This document shows positions 1-8,435 of a DNA stretch of 43,992 bases, in pieces. The notes beneath the pieces were generated by a model. It worked only from the letters and a program-made list of their open reading frames with translations. It ran no database searches and was not told the DNA's origin. The position numbers and the translations under genes were made by a program. How positions within the stretch are numbered: the stretch's first letter is position 1; each line of letters starts with the position of its first letter. Origin of the DNA: an uncultured Pseudomonadota bacterium (lineage in GTDB: Bacteria; Pseudomonadota; Alphaproteobacteria; RF32; CAG-239); assembly GCA_902763905.1 (NCBI GenBank), contig CACWUA010000004.1, positions 1 to 43,992 on the forward strand, in the 5' to 3' direction.

Positions 1-227
1 TTATCCGGAGTTTCCTCCATCGGTCTTGTTTTACAAGCGCGCACCACTATCGAGAGTGAGCCGAATTTTACCATACCGCCTACCGGAACATTAATCATAC
101 TGACGCGACCGGTTATCTTGTCCATGGCTTGCATTTTGGCCGTATTTTTATCAATACCGGTTGCTCCGGCTGCTGCCGCGAGTACAAAATTTATACAGCA
201 AACTATATAAAAAACCGTTTTATTCAT
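1..227 (-). CDS. DUF2155-domain protein (partial, cut by left edge)
   Basis: Reading leftward from ATG at 227, the frame stays open to base 1, so the gene continues outside the window; the TAA-looking triplet at 3-1 is not in frame. The visible 75 residues start with an export signal (MNKTVFYIVCCINFVLAAAA) and then show the pattern of DUF2155: a K-M-Q-A-M-D-K-I-T-G-R stretch, V-P-V-G-G-M-V-K-F-G-S-L and V-R-A-C-K-T-R-P. The start overlaps the stop of the upstream mlaD-like gene by 8 bases, so the two are translationally coupled. An mlaD-DUF2155 pairing is familiar from alphaproteobacterial genomes. The biochemical function of DUF2155 is unknown; a periplasmic or envelope location follows from the signal sequence. 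Confidence 0.85.
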   Translation of the reverse strand, partial: MNKTVFYIVCCINFVLAAAAGATGIDKNTAKMQAMDKITGRVSMINVPVGGMVKFGSLSIVVRACKTRPMEETPD

Positions 228-681
228 TTTTATCGCCACCATCAGTTACCATAAATATAACTTCACCGACCATATCTTCTATAGTCTTAAAATCTTTGGT
301 TTTAGCAACCATATCGCCGTCTTTAAGATATTCTTTGGATATCCCCGGCTCTATTTTCACGAACTTATCACCCATTAAGCCATCACCGACAATGGCTGCT
401 GTGCTGTCTTTAGGTAGTTTAACATCAGAGGCAATATTAAAAGTAACTTTGACGGTATAGTCATAATTATTAAGATTTTGAGAAGTAACAGTTCCCACCT
501 TAATACCATTAATCCTAACATCGGAACCGATACTCAAGCCACCGACTTTCAAAAATTCGGCGCTCACGGAATACCCTTCAACAACTTGCAAATCCGATAC
601 GCGATATGCAAAGCCCAAAAATAATAAAGCTATAATCAGAACCACCAATCCCATAATGGTTTCAACCGGTTTTTTATGCAT
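220..681 (-). CDS. mlaD: MlaD-like MCE-domain lipid transport protein
   Basis: This encodes about 153 residues with one N-terminal membrane anchor (about 9-27) followed by a single MCE domain (V-S-A-E-F-L-K-V-G-G-L-S-I-G-S-D-V-R-I-N-G near 40-60, ending G-D-G-L-M-G-D-K-F-V-K-I-E-P-G). In the Mla system MlaD is the periplasmic substrate-binding hexamer of an inner-membrane ABC transporter that moves phospholipids to or from the outer membrane. I chose ATG at 681 over the longer frame from 723 because GGAGGAAG lies nine bases upstream and the longer form would prepend a basic peptide before the anchor. It starts one base after the stop of the second MCE gene at 683 and overlaps the DUF2155 gene. 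MlaE and MlaF are not in the window. Confidence 0.88.
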   Translation of the reverse strand: MHKKPVETIMGLVVLIIALLFLGFAYRVSDLQVVEGYSVSAEFLKVGGLSIGSDVRINGIKVGTVTSQNLNNYDYTVKVTFNIASDVKLPKDSTAAIVGDGLMGDKFVKIEPGISKEYLKDGDMVAKTKDFKTIEDMVGEVIFMVTDGGDKNE

Positions 682-682
682 C

Positions 683-1192
683 TCAGTCTTCCTCCGTCGA
701 TATTGTTGCCGGCTTAGCCGCAACCTTCAGTTTAGCCTTGCCCATTGATATTATTCTGTCAATCAATTCTTCTAAAATAATGGCATCCTGTGTATATACA
801 AATTCTCCCCCATCGGCAATATAATCTTCGGAGCCGCCCGGTTCTACTTCTATATATTTGTTGCCCATAATACCGGTGCTGACGATTGCGGCACCGCTAT
901 CATCCGGAATTTGTATTCCTTTACGGATTTTTAAAGTTAGCATTGCCCGAAAATCATCTTCCAAAACACTGTCAGCAATGTAGCCGATGTCAATACCGGC
1001 CATTCTTACCTTATCACCTATACCGATACCATCGGTACGATTATAGGTCGCATACACGACATAATCGCTGTTTTCGGCATTTTCCCACTCACTGTGGTTT
1101 AACTTGAATATCATAAAGGCAACAAAGCAAAATGCCAGTACACCCAAGCCTATATAAAAGTTGCGTAATTCTTCTTTGGTAAACTCGTTCAA
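683..1192 (-). CDS. Second MCE-domain protein (MlaD paralogue), TTG start
   Basis: This 169-residue protein has one N-terminal transmembrane helix (about 11-28) and an MCE domain (A-T-Y-N-R-T-D-G-I-G-I-G-D-K-V-R-M-A-G near 48-66, then S-T-G-I-M-G-N-K-Y-I-E-V-E-P-G). It is homologous along its length to the next gene, so the pair is a tandem duplication or a diverged heteromeric pair. The start is TTG at 1192, supported by GGAG at 1204-1201 eight bases upstream; no ATG lies in frame before the anchor. It is the first gene of a leftward operon with mlaD and the DUF2155 gene. Two adjacent single-MCE proteins suggest a mixed oligomer or two specialised lipid carriers; that is inference. Confidence 0.85.
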   Translation of the reverse strand: MNEFTKEELRNFYIGLGVLAFCFVAFMIFKLNHSEWENAENSDYVVYATYNRTDGIGIGDKVRMAGIDIGYIADSVLEDDFRAMLTLKIRKGIQIPDDSGAAIVSTGIMGNKYIEVEPGGSEDYIADGGEFVYTQDAIILEELIDRIISMGKAKLKVAAKPATISTEED

Positions 1193-1269
1193 TTTTATTG
1201 CTCCATTTAAGCTTTTTATTAAGTATTACTCTTTTAAAATCAATTTGTCATCAACGTTTTTTATTATGG

Positions 1270-1298
1270 TTGAAAAAAATATTCAAATATTGTTATAT
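1270..1298 (+). promoter_or_regulatory. Sigma-70-like promoter for the ABC export locus
   Basis: TTGAAA at 1270-1275 and TTATAT at 1293-1298 are separated by 17 bases, about 30 bases before the ATG at 1330. The surroundings are very AT-rich, so chance matches are possible. Confidence 0.45.
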
Positions 1299-1329
1299 AT
1301 GATATATAATTTTTTATAGTGAGTAACAA

Positions 1330-2040
1330 ATGCTGAAAGTTGAAAATATTTCAAAATTTTTTGGTAAAAAACAGGTATTGTGTGATGTTTCTTTGCAAAT
1401 TGAACAAGGACAAACCGTAGCACTGTTAGGCGAGAACGGTGCCGGAAAATCCACCCTTTTGCGTATTATGAGCGGTTTTTTTGAAGCAAATTCCGGAAAA
1501 GTTATGCTTGATGATATCGATATCGGATTAAAACGCACCGAATTTTTACACAATATCGGCTATGTGCAAGAAATATCCGCACTTTACGGAGAAATGAGTG
1601 TATACGGCTTTCTTAACTTTGCTGCCGATATACGTCAAGTAGACTTAAGAACAAAGCGCAAGCGCCTTATTGATATAATCAAGAATTTACAGTTGAGTGA
1701 AGTGCTTACCCAAAAAACGGAAACATTATCCAAAGGATTTAAGAAACGAACCGAATTGGCAGCCGTATTGCTGGCAGAACCCGAAGTCCTGCTTTTAGAT
1801 GAACCCACGGAAGGTTTGGACCCGAATCAAAAAGCAGCATTACGGAAAATAATTAAGGATTATGCCCGTCAACATATTGTGGTTATTTCCACTCATACTC
1901 TGGAAGATGTAGACACATTGGCTGACAGAGTTCTGCTTTTACATAAAGGTAAAATACGATTTGACGGCAGCCTGTCCTCTTTCAAAAAAACAGCTGATAA
2001 CGATTTGTCGGCATCTTTTCAAAAAGCAACGTCGGTATGA
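1330..2040 (+). CDS. ABC transporter ATP-binding protein (GldA-like)
   Basis: A 236-residue ABC ATPase. Walker A is G-E-N-G-A-G-K-S-T at residues 34-42, the signature is L-S-K-G-F-K-K-R at 133-140 (a variant of LSGGQ usual in ABC-2 exporters), Walker B is V-L-L-L-D-E-P at about 153-159, and the switch histidine is in V-I-S-T-H-T near 186. It would energise the permease in the next gene, whose start overlaps this stop by 4 bases. The set of ATPase, ABC-2/GldG-type permease and DUF4340 protein resembles the Gld-type export systems known from gliding bacteria, but such loci also occur in non-gliding bacteria and the cargo is unknown. Confidence 0.9.
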   Translation: MLKVENISKFFGKKQVLCDVSLQIEQGQTVALLGENGAGKSTLLRIMSGFFEANSGKVMLDDIDIGLKRTEFLHNIGYVQEISALYGEMSVYGFLNFAADIRQVDLRTKRKRLIDIIKNLQLSEVLTQKTETLSKGFKKRTELAAVLLAEPEVLLLDEPTEGLDPNQKAALRKIIKDYARQHIVVISTHTLEDVDTLADRVLLLHKGKIRFDGSLSSFKKTADNDLSASFQKATSV

Positions 2041-4301
2041 GGTTAGAAATGCAACAATTTTATATTTTGTTTAAAAAAGAAATTTCGGGGTATTTTCAAA
2101 ACCGTTTTACTCCCTTAATGGTGTTTATTTATTTAGCCGTCTCCGTCGGTGCAGCTTTTTATTCGGGATATACAAAGATGCACGATACGGCGCTTTATGC
2201 TCTATTTTCATCCCAACTCTATATTATGGCGGCATTGATGCCGGCCCTGACAATGCGACTATGGGCAGAAGAATATAAAAGCGGCACTGTAGAATTTTTA
2301 CTGACACAACCGCTCAGATATTATCAACCGGCAGCGGCAAAAGCAATTGCAGCCTTTGTCTTTGGAATGTTTTTCAGTCTTTTGTTATTGCCTTTTATCT
2401 GTGAAGCGTCAAATCAAATTAATATTGATTGGGGCAATATTTTATGCGCCTACTGCGGTTTGTGGCTGGTTATTTTGGTTTTCAGCACTGCCGGTGCATT
2501 GATTTCATCACTGAATAAAAATACCATAGCGGTCTATTTGCTCAGTTTATCGGCAACTGTGTTACCGATTGCAATATCCGTATCTCACTTCCGTGCTGCG
2601 TATACCGATTTTTTGTTGGCGGAAATAAATATAGGTGATGTGTTTTATTTTTTAGCTCTGAGCGCAACTTTTTTCCTTTTAAATATTACGGTGTTGCGTC
2701 TCAATGCCTCCGCACAAAGTTATAAAATATTGCGATTTTGCTTTTTCTGTGCATTGTTGCTAAGCGGTACCGCCGCTTTATGTTTGGCGGTTTATGTTTT
2801 GTTACCGTACAAATTCGATATGACAATGCACCAACTATATACACCACAAATTCCAAGCAAGCAAATTGCCGAATCCTTAAAAGAGCCTATTTCCATTGAT
2901 GTATATATATCGAAAGATTACGTTGAACGTAATACTGAATATGCCCGATACTATCAGCAGGTTACGCGCTTCCTGAAAAAATATGAAAAACTGTCAAACA
3001 AAAAAATCAAAGTAAACGCCATAAAAGTAGAACCGTTCAGTAAACTGGAAAATATTGTTCTTTCCTCTCAACTGTATTATGAAGAAAACATTTACGGCAG
3101 TAAAGACTATTTCGGAGCCGTCATTCGTAATGAAAACGGCGAAGGCGTCGTCATCCGGCATTTTTTGGCGGCTCGCGGTCCCTATTTGGAAAAAGATGTT
3201 GATATTGCACTCTTAAAGCTAAGCAGTGATGATGTTTTAAAAAATGTTGGCGTATATTTGGATGTATTACAGAATATTGACGATTTTCAAGGTTTTCTGC
3301 TTAATTTGGAAAATGACTATAATGTCGTCAGTATTCCGGAAGATATTTATGAAATTTCACCGCTGCTGGATTTATTGATTCTAATTAACCCGAAAGAAGT
3401 TCCGCATTATTTTACGACCGCGGTAGATAAATATATGGCTGCGGGTGGCAAAATTCTTTTGTTTTTTGATTTTTTAACGGATAATCAGCCGAATACCGTC
3501 AACATGAAATCGCTTAACTTTTTAGGGATAATTAATCGTTTGGGACTTACATTCAGCGGTAACCTGATTGACAACGCAAAAGCCGACACAAATGTCGCAA
3601 AATCCGGATTACCGATAAGACTGTATAAAGCAGTTGAATTTGATGCTACCGATGACAAATATGCGATTACACCGATTATCACCAGTGGTGAGCACTTGGT
3701 TGGCGTACTGCTGCAAGAAAAAAATTCCGCCGATAGTGCAAACAGCGTACAAGCAGCGTTGTTCGGTGATACCGATCTGCTTATAGACAACAACTGGATT
3801 GCGGCACAGTCTCCGGATAAGAATCCGTATGATACTGTATATAAATCGGCAAATATGGAAATTCTGCGAGGCTTAATCGACAAGATACTGGGAAACGATA
3901 TTTATAATTCTCTTCCGGTGCGCTATGAACGACAAAATACTTTCAGTATAAGCGATAAAATCTACAACCTTTTATATGAGCAAAATGCTCCGACTTATCT
4001 TCGTTTGAGCAGTGAGCTGCTTGATGCGCGCACCGCTGTTGATGATGAGATTTTTCAAAATCCGGACAAGATTGTGCAAATGATGCAAATCAGCGAAGCC
4101 GGTCAAAAAATTTCGGAGTTGGAATTGCAAACGGAGAACCTTATTTATAATGTAAGTCAGCAATATCAACAAAGAATCCGGATTATGATGGTTTCTCAAA
4201 TTTTATTAACTCCGTTGTTACTTGCTTTGTTATTGGCCATCATCACATTTATTGCACATAAAAAACAGCAAAGAACTGTTCGGAGATTTATGGATGAATA
4301 A
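2037..4301 (+). CDS. Fused ABC-2 permease and GldG-like auxiliary domain
   Basis: A 754-residue membrane protein. Residues 1 to about 255 form a six-helix ABC-2 permease with the characteristic W-A-E-E-Y-K-S-G-T-V-E-F-L-L-T-Q-P segment near 77-95. Residues from about 265 to 700 are a large extracytoplasmic region resembling the GldG/ABC-auxiliary domain (for example L-L-I-L-I-N-P-K-E-V-P and G-G-K-I-L-L-F-F-D near 445-480). A last helix near 720-745 returns to the membrane. In gliding Bacteroidota the permease (GldF) and GldG are separate proteins; here they are one chain. It overlaps the ATPase gene by 4 bases and the DUF4340 gene by 8, indicating a single operon. Substrate unknown. Confidence 0.85.
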   Translation: MRLEMQQFYILFKKEISGYFQNRFTPLMVFIYLAVSVGAAFYSGYTKMHDTALYALFSSQLYIMAALMPALTMRLWAEEYKSGTVEFLLTQPLRYYQPAAAKAIAAFVFGMFFSLLLLPFICEASNQINIDWGNILCAYCGLWLVILVFSTAGALISSLNKNTIAVYLLSLSATVLPIAISVSHFRAAYTDFLLAEINIGDVFYFLALSATFFLLNITVLRLNASAQSYKILRFCFFCALLLSGTAALCLAVYVLLPYKFDMTMHQLYTPQIPSKQIAESLKEPISIDVYISKDYVERNTEYARYYQQVTRFLKKYEKLSNKKIKVNAIKVEPFSKLENIVLSSQLYYEENIYGSKDYFGAVIRNENGEGVVIRHFLAARGPYLEKDVDIALLKLSSDDVLKNVGVYLDVLQNIDDFQGFLLNLENDYNVVSIPEDIYEISPLLDLLILINPKEVPHYFTTAVDKYMAAGGKILLFFDFLTDNQPNTVNMKSLNFLGIINRLGLTFSGNLIDNAKADTNVAKSGLPIRLYKAVEFDATDDKYAITPIITSGEHLVGVLLQEKNSADSANSVQAALFGDTDLLIDNNWIAAQSPDKNPYDTVYKSANMEILRGLIDKILGNDIYNSLPVRYERQNTFSISDKIYNLLYEQNAPTYLRLSSELLDARTAVDDEIFQNPDKIVQMMQISEAGQKISELELQTENLIYNVSQQYQQRIRIMMVSQILLTPLLLALLLAIITFIAHKKQQRTVRRFMDE

Positions 4302-5244
4302 AAAATATTTTATCATTGCTTTTATTTTTGCGCTTGCGGCGGCAGCTATAAGCGTCGGTGCGTTAAAATATTCTTCATGGCAAAAAAGTCTGGTCACGAA
4401 CGGCGAACCCACATTTGCCGCTACTCGCAATAAAATGTCTTATTTAGGCAAGATAAAAATTACTTCGCCTGATAATGGAGAAATAAATCTTTATCGTCAA
4501 AACGGCATGTGGCGATTTGCGGAGGCTAAAAATTATTTTGCCAATCTCAGACAATTAAGTAATTTATTGAAAATGATAAATGATTCGCAAATCATAGCTA
4601 CCGATAAAGCAAATCCCAGTTTGCTTAAAAAACATCAGCTAGACAAGAATTCCGGCATATTACTACAGACTTATGCTCTTGACGGAACCATGTTTAATCA
4701 AATAATTATCGGCAAAAAAGAGAAGAACAATATATGTTACGCCCGTCTGCCGCAATCCGCAAAACATATATACCGCATCAGCGATTGCAATCTTTTTTCC
4801 GCACAGACCGCAGATTGGATGCCATATCCGTTGCTTACAATTCCGTATTATTTGTTGGAGCGCATAAAAACTACGGAAATCGAATTATACCACGATGAAA
4901 TAATCGATAAAATCATGCATTCCAAAAATATGCGTTTATTTGTTCTGGCAATCAGCAATCTTGATTATCAGGGAATTATTTTCAAAGAAGAATTGATTAC
5001 CGACGAATCGCTGAATCCGGAAAGCAGGCAAATAGAAGTAGAAATGGCCGACGGATTAGTGTACATTTTAACCATCTACGAAATTGATGACAGTTATTGG
5101 TTGGATTTAGCATTGAAAGTCGGTAATATTGCTCACAAATCAGTGCCGGAATTTATTGAAAAAAATCGTAAATATTTTGATAAATGGTTATTTCAATTAA
5201 GTGATAAGCAAGGAAAATTGCTGTTTAATTTCAGTGGTCAATGA
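4294..5244 (+). CDS. DUF4340-like membrane-anchored protein
   Basis: About 316 residues starting at ATG 4294, which overlaps the stop of the permease gene; GGAG at 4282-4285 gives a normal spacing. An N-terminal helix (F-I-I-A-F-I-F-A-L-A-A-A-A-I-S-V-G-A-L) anchors a soluble domain built of repeated beta-rich units (K-I-T-S-P-D-N-G-E-I-N-L-Y-R-Q-N-G-M-W-R-F, then G-I-L-L-Q-T-Y-A-L-D-G-T). This matches the style of DUF4340 proteins, which commonly follow GldG-type ABC permeases. It probably acts with that transporter on the outer face of the inner membrane. A longer upstream frame from 4222 lies inside the permease gene and is rejected as the start. Confidence 0.75.
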   Translation: MNKKYFIIAFIFALAAAAISVGALKYSSWQKSLVTNGEPTFAATRNKMSYLGKIKITSPDNGEINLYRQNGMWRFAEAKNYFANLRQLSNLLKMINDSQIIATDKANPSLLKKHQLDKNSGILLQTYALDGTMFNQIIIGKKEKNNICYARLPQSAKHIYRISDCNLFSAQTADWMPYPLLTIPYYLLERIKTTEIELYHDEIIDKIMHSKNMRLFVLAISNLDYQGIIFKEELITDESLNPESRQIEVEMADGLVYILTIYEIDDSYWLDLALKVGNIAHKSVPEFIEKNRKYFDKWLFQLSDKQGKLLFNFSGQ

Positions 5245-5295
5245 TAATTTCATACAACGGCTTTTTAATCAAATATAAATAAATATTTGTTAGCA

Positions 5296-5322
5296 TCAAT
5301 GGAGAAACGGAGTCTCCATTGA
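5296..5322 (+). promoter_or_regulatory. Hairpin enclosing the start codon and ribosome-binding site of the NlpD-like gene
   Basis: TCAATGGAGA (5296-5305) is perfectly complementary to TCTCCATTGA (5313-5322), a 10-bp stem with a 7-base loop at 5306-5312. The loop carries the GGAG ribosome-binding site (5309-5312) and the TTG start codon (5319-5321) is fully inside the stem. No U-tract follows, so it is not a terminator. It could reduce translation or respond to temperature or a protein; that role is inferred. Confidence 0.65.
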
Positions 5323-6185
5323 AAAAGATTGTTGGCATATTTGTACTTATTTTAGGGTTATGCGGTTGCGCCTCTCTCAATTTATGGGGCGGCTCAGGAA
5401 GCAGCGTAACTGTGCAAAAAGGTGATACACTGTATAGTATATCACGTCGGTATAATGTGCCGATTAAGGATTTGATAAACATTAATCACATGGTGTCGCC
5501 TTACACACTTTATGTAGGACAGAAAATATTATTACCTACCAAACAATATCATATAGTTCAGCGCGGTGAAAGTTTGTACAGTATTGCCAGAATTTATAAT
5601 GTTGATATAACATCATTAAGCCGTGTCAATAACCTTTCAACGCCTTATGCGCTTTATGTGGGGCAAAAACTGCTGTTACCGGCATCTGTTTCTTCTGCTC
5701 AGGTCACAGGCTCAAAAGTAGCTGTTGCACCGGCAAAAAGTAGTAACATATCGACTACAACGACAAAAACGCAGACTTACGTTCCAACTACTCCTCCGGC
5801 CAAAAACCGTTCGGCTAAATTCTTGTGGCCGGTACAGGGAACTGTTATATCAGGATTCGGCAACCTTGGTAAAGGACGCAAAAATGACGGCATTAATATT
5901 AAAGCTCCGCTCGGCACCGCGGTCAAAGCGGCTGATGCCGGCACCGTTGCGTATGCCGGAAGTGAGCTGAAAGGTTTCGGTAATCTGATTTTAATTAAGC
6001 ACACCGATGGATGGATTACTGCCTATGCGCACAACGATAAAATGTTTGTTAAAAAAGGCCAGAAAGTGGCTCGCGGCGAAAAAATTTCCACCGTCGGCAG
6101 CACCGGCAGCGTAACCGCTCCGCAACTGCACTTTGAAGTGCGCAACGGCAAAAAAGCGGTAAATCCGCGGTTGTATCTGCCGTAA
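5319..6185 (+). CDS. nlpD: NlpD-like lipoprotein: two LysM domains and a degenerate LytM (M23) domain
   Basis: A 288-residue lipoprotein: signal peptide ending L-G-L-C-G-C (lipid-modified Cys at 17), two LysM repeats (V-Q-K-G-D-T-L-Y-S-I-S-R near 33-75 and V-Q-R-G-E-S-L-Y-S-I-A-R near 80-120), a Ser/Thr-rich linker, and a LytM domain from about 168. The zinc-site motif of active M23 enzymes (H-x-G-x-D) reads N-D-G-I-N, and the HxH motif reads Q-L-H-F-E, so hydrolytic activity is unlikely. That is the pattern of NlpD/EnvC amidase activators, and the G-N-L-I-L-I-K-H ... Y-A-H-N-D and V-N-P-R-L-Y-L-P segments are NlpD-like. The likely role is activating septal amidases. Start is TTG at 5319 with GGAG six bases upstream; no in-frame ATG precedes the lipobox. 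Confidence 0.85.
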   Translation: MKKIVGIFVLILGLCGCASLNLWGGSGSSVTVQKGDTLYSISRRYNVPIKDLININHMVSPYTLYVGQKILLPTKQYHIVQRGESLYSIARIYNVDITSLSRVNNLSTPYALYVGQKLLLPASVSSAQVTGSKVAVAPAKSSNISTTTTKTQTYVPTTPPAKNRSAKFLWPVQGTVISGFGNLGKGRKNDGINIKAPLGTAVKAADAGTVAYAGSELKGFGNLILIKHTDGWITAYAHNDKMFVKKGQKVARGEKISTVGSTGSVTAPQLHFEVRNGKKAVNPRLYLP

Positions 6186-6194
6186 ATAAAAAAA

Positions 6195-7262
6195 CTAATT
6201 TTCCAGATATATTCGGCTCTTTTTGTAGTGCTCAATCATAAAGCGCAACAACACCCCGATAATGGCGGCAACCGGAACGGCGATAATCATACCCAAAAGC
6301 CCGAGCAAAACCCCGCCGGCAAGCAAGGCAAACATTACCCATACCGGATGCAGTCCGATATTTTCTCCGACTAATTTAGGTGTCAAGAAATTACCTTCCA
6401 AAAATTGTCCGATTAGAAACACGGCAATTACTTCCAAAATTTTCGGTAATGTTCCGTATTGCGTAACCACCAATACAATAGCCATCAGAAAACCGGAAAT
6501 TGAACCGACATACGGTATAAATGATATCAAACCGGCCAAAAAACCGACCAAAAGCCCCAAGTGCAAATCTACCAACCACAAGCCGAATGAATAAAACGCC
6601 CCCAATATAACGCAAACCAAGGCTTGTCCACGCAAATATCCTGAGATAATCCTATCCACGGCCTTAGCTCCTTCAACAACGTTCTGTTTGTTTTTTTGCG
6701 GTATCAATTCATAAATTTTACCTGTAAAATTATGCCAATCACGCAACATATAAAAAGCGACAATCGGCGAAATCAGCAACAGCGAAACAATGTTTACCAA
6801 CGCGAAACCGTTGGAGATGATTTTTTGCACCAGTGCCGCCAAAGGTTTTGCCGATTCGCCGAGGTTGCGCAGAATATCTCCGCGTCCGTCCGGTATCAGC
6901 GTCGGAAAGTGCGTTTGTATCTGCGCTATCCATATTTTTATTTTGCCGCCGAAATTTTCAATATAACTCGGCAGATTCTCCAGAAAATCACTGACTTGTG
7001 ATACAGCCATTGTTCCCAGCAAAATTAAAACCGGCAACAGAATCAGCAAAAAAGATACCGAAACAATTATGGTTGCTGTGGTGCGTGATATTTTACCGTT
7101 GCGAACTATGCGATTTACCAACGGATCCAGAAAATAAGCCACCATAATACCGACAACAAACGGCAATAATACCGAACGCAGTGCATACATCAAACTGCCT
7201 ACAATCAGTAAAACCGCCAATAACAGTATATATCGTTGATTGTTAACTTCGGATTTGTTCAT
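6195..7262 (-). CDS. AI-2E-family transporter (PerM-type membrane protein)
   Basis: A 355-residue polytopic membrane protein with the family layout: N-terminal helix pair (I-L-L-L-A-V-L-L-I-V-G-S-L-M-Y-A-L), the F-V-V-G-I-M-V-A-Y-F-L-D-P-L segment near 34-47, a soluble amphipathic stretch (about 85-150), then helices with Y-L-R-G-Q-A-L-V and a C-terminal block V-G-F-L-A-G-L-I-S-F-I-P-Y-V-G-S and G-L-H-P-V-W-V-M-F-A-L-L-A-G-G. Members have been tied to autoinducer-2 export or sodium/proton antiport; the substrate here is unknown. It begins 5 bases after the DUF2066 gene, so the two are co-transcribed, and its end faces the NlpD-like gene 9 bases away. Confidence 0.9.
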   Translation of the reverse strand: MNKSEVNNQRYILLLAVLLIVGSLMYALRSVLLPFVVGIMVAYFLDPLVNRIVRNGKISRTTATIIVSVSFLLILLPVLILLGTMAVSQVSDFLENLPSYIENFGGKIKIWIAQIQTHFPTLIPDGRGDILRNLGESAKPLAALVQKIISNGFALVNIVSLLLISPIVAFYMLRDWHNFTGKIYELIPQKNKQNVVEGAKAVDRIISGYLRGQALVCVILGAFYSFGLWLVDLHLGLLVGFLAGLISFIPYVGSISGFLMAIVLVVTQYGTLPKILEVIAVFLIGQFLEGNFLTPKLVGENIGLHPVWVMFALLAGGVLLGLLGMIIAVPVAAIIGVLLRFMIEHYKKSRIYLEN

Positions 7263-7267
7263 GATTT

Positions 7268-8302
7268 TTACCTTATAATGTAGTAATTATCGCTCGCTTC
7301 ATGGCTAAAACCGGATTCTTGCAAGGCATTCCATAAATCTTGCAACGGGCCGGTATAGCGGATGGAGAAATTAACTTTACCGCCGCCGAAACTTTTGGTA
7401 TCAATACCTTCAACCATTGTCAGCTCGGAAAGGACTTTACTTTTTAAGAGCCAATCTTTCATATCTTGATAAATATAAACCGCATTCAATGAGTGTACTG
7501 TATTTTCTGAAGTTTCAAGTTTGGCATCTCGCTCCATATTTGATATCATCATAACACTTTTTTCGATTGCTTTATCAAAAACATTGTTGTCTCCGTCATT
7601 ATATATGGCAAAATTTTCTTCGGACTTGGTATATTCGTTTTTGAGTGTAACTTTCAAATCTCCGTTTTCCAGTGGTTCAGCAAAAACCACATATATTTTA
7701 TCAGAATCGTTAATTGAGCTGATTTGCTTATAGATTTCGTTCGTCATATAGAGGGCATTTTGTGCGCTGAGATTGTCAATATAGCGATATTGATCGCCGA
7801 TAGTGCGCATTTGCATTGCTCCGAATTTTATCAATCCCTTTGATTGCCAACTGCGCCGCCACACATTATCGTCTTCCCACAGCAGGGGATATGCTTGCGG
7901 ATGCGGCTTAAAAATCGGAATTACCAACAAGTTATCCGTTTCCAATTTAATCATTTCATTTTCAGCCAAATAATCTTTGAGCAAGTGATCGTTAATTTGC
8001 ACCGACAAATCGGCTTTATATTTTGTGCCTCCGGATTTTTCGTTATCAACTCCGACCGAACGGATAAAATATTGAATAGAATCGTCCGAAAGAGCCTTTA
8101 ATTTTTCCACATTTTCGGTCGATGTCAATTTTCCGGCAATCTCCAAAAAGGCCTGACGCTGTGCGTCAAGCATTGCTTTATCCTTGGCCACCACGGAATT
8201 TTCGGCCTCTACATCAACAGGAATAATAACACTGTATTCGATTTTGGCGTATGCCGGCATTGCAGACAACACTAACGCAACTAATATAAATAAACTTCTC
8301 AT
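7268..8302 (-). CDS. DUF2066-domain exported protein
   Basis: A 344-residue protein with a cleavable signal (MRSLFILVALVLSAMPAYA). The opening of the mature chain, I-P-V-D-V-E-A-E-N-S-V-V-A-K-D-K-A-M-L-D-A-Q-R-Q-A followed by F-L-E-I-A-G-K-L-T, matches the start of DUF2066 proteins, where a V-D-A-x-A-x-x-A-x-x-A-R-x-x-A-x-x-x-G-Q-x-x-A-L pattern is typical. The rest is alpha/beta with no catalytic motif that I recognise. DUF2066 genes often lie beside AI-2E permeases in alphaproteobacteria, as here, suggesting an envelope function. Function unknown. Confidence 0.78.
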   Translation of the reverse strand: MRSLFILVALVLSAMPAYAKIEYSVIIPVDVEAENSVVAKDKAMLDAQRQAFLEIAGKLTSTENVEKLKALSDDSIQYFIRSVGVDNEKSGGTKYKADLSVQINDHLLKDYLAENEMIKLETDNLLVIPIFKPHPQAYPLLWEDDNVWRRSWQSKGLIKFGAMQMRTIGDQYRYIDNLSAQNALYMTNEIYKQISSINDSDKIYVVFAEPLENGDLKVTLKNEYTKSEENFAIYNDGDNNVFDKAIEKSVMMISNMERDAKLETSENTVHSLNAVYIYQDMKDWLLKSKVLSELTMVEGIDTKSFGGGKVNFSIRYTGPLQDLWNALQESGFSHEASDNYYIIR

Positions 8303-8374
8303 TTCTTTACTCGCTCAAATTTGCCCTAAGCATATTACAAAAGAGTCTAAAAAGCAAAACTTTTTATAGACTTT

Positions 8375-8404
8375 TTTACAGAACCGTTGTTTATTATTTA
8401 TAAT
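8375..8404 (+). promoter_or_regulatory. Promoter of pta-ackA
   Basis: TTTACA (8375-8380) and a perfect TATAAT (8399-8404) with an 18-base spacer, 31 bases before the pta ATG. Confidence 0.55.
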
Positions 8405-8435
8405 TTTAAAACGACTACTTTAAAGGATTGATAAA

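Noticed and set aside
1-3. Apparent TAA stop at the left edge for the DUF2155 gene
   Set aside because: In the reading frame from ATG 227 the last full codon ends at base 3 and bases 2-1 are the first two bases of the next codon, so the gene is truncated rather than finished.
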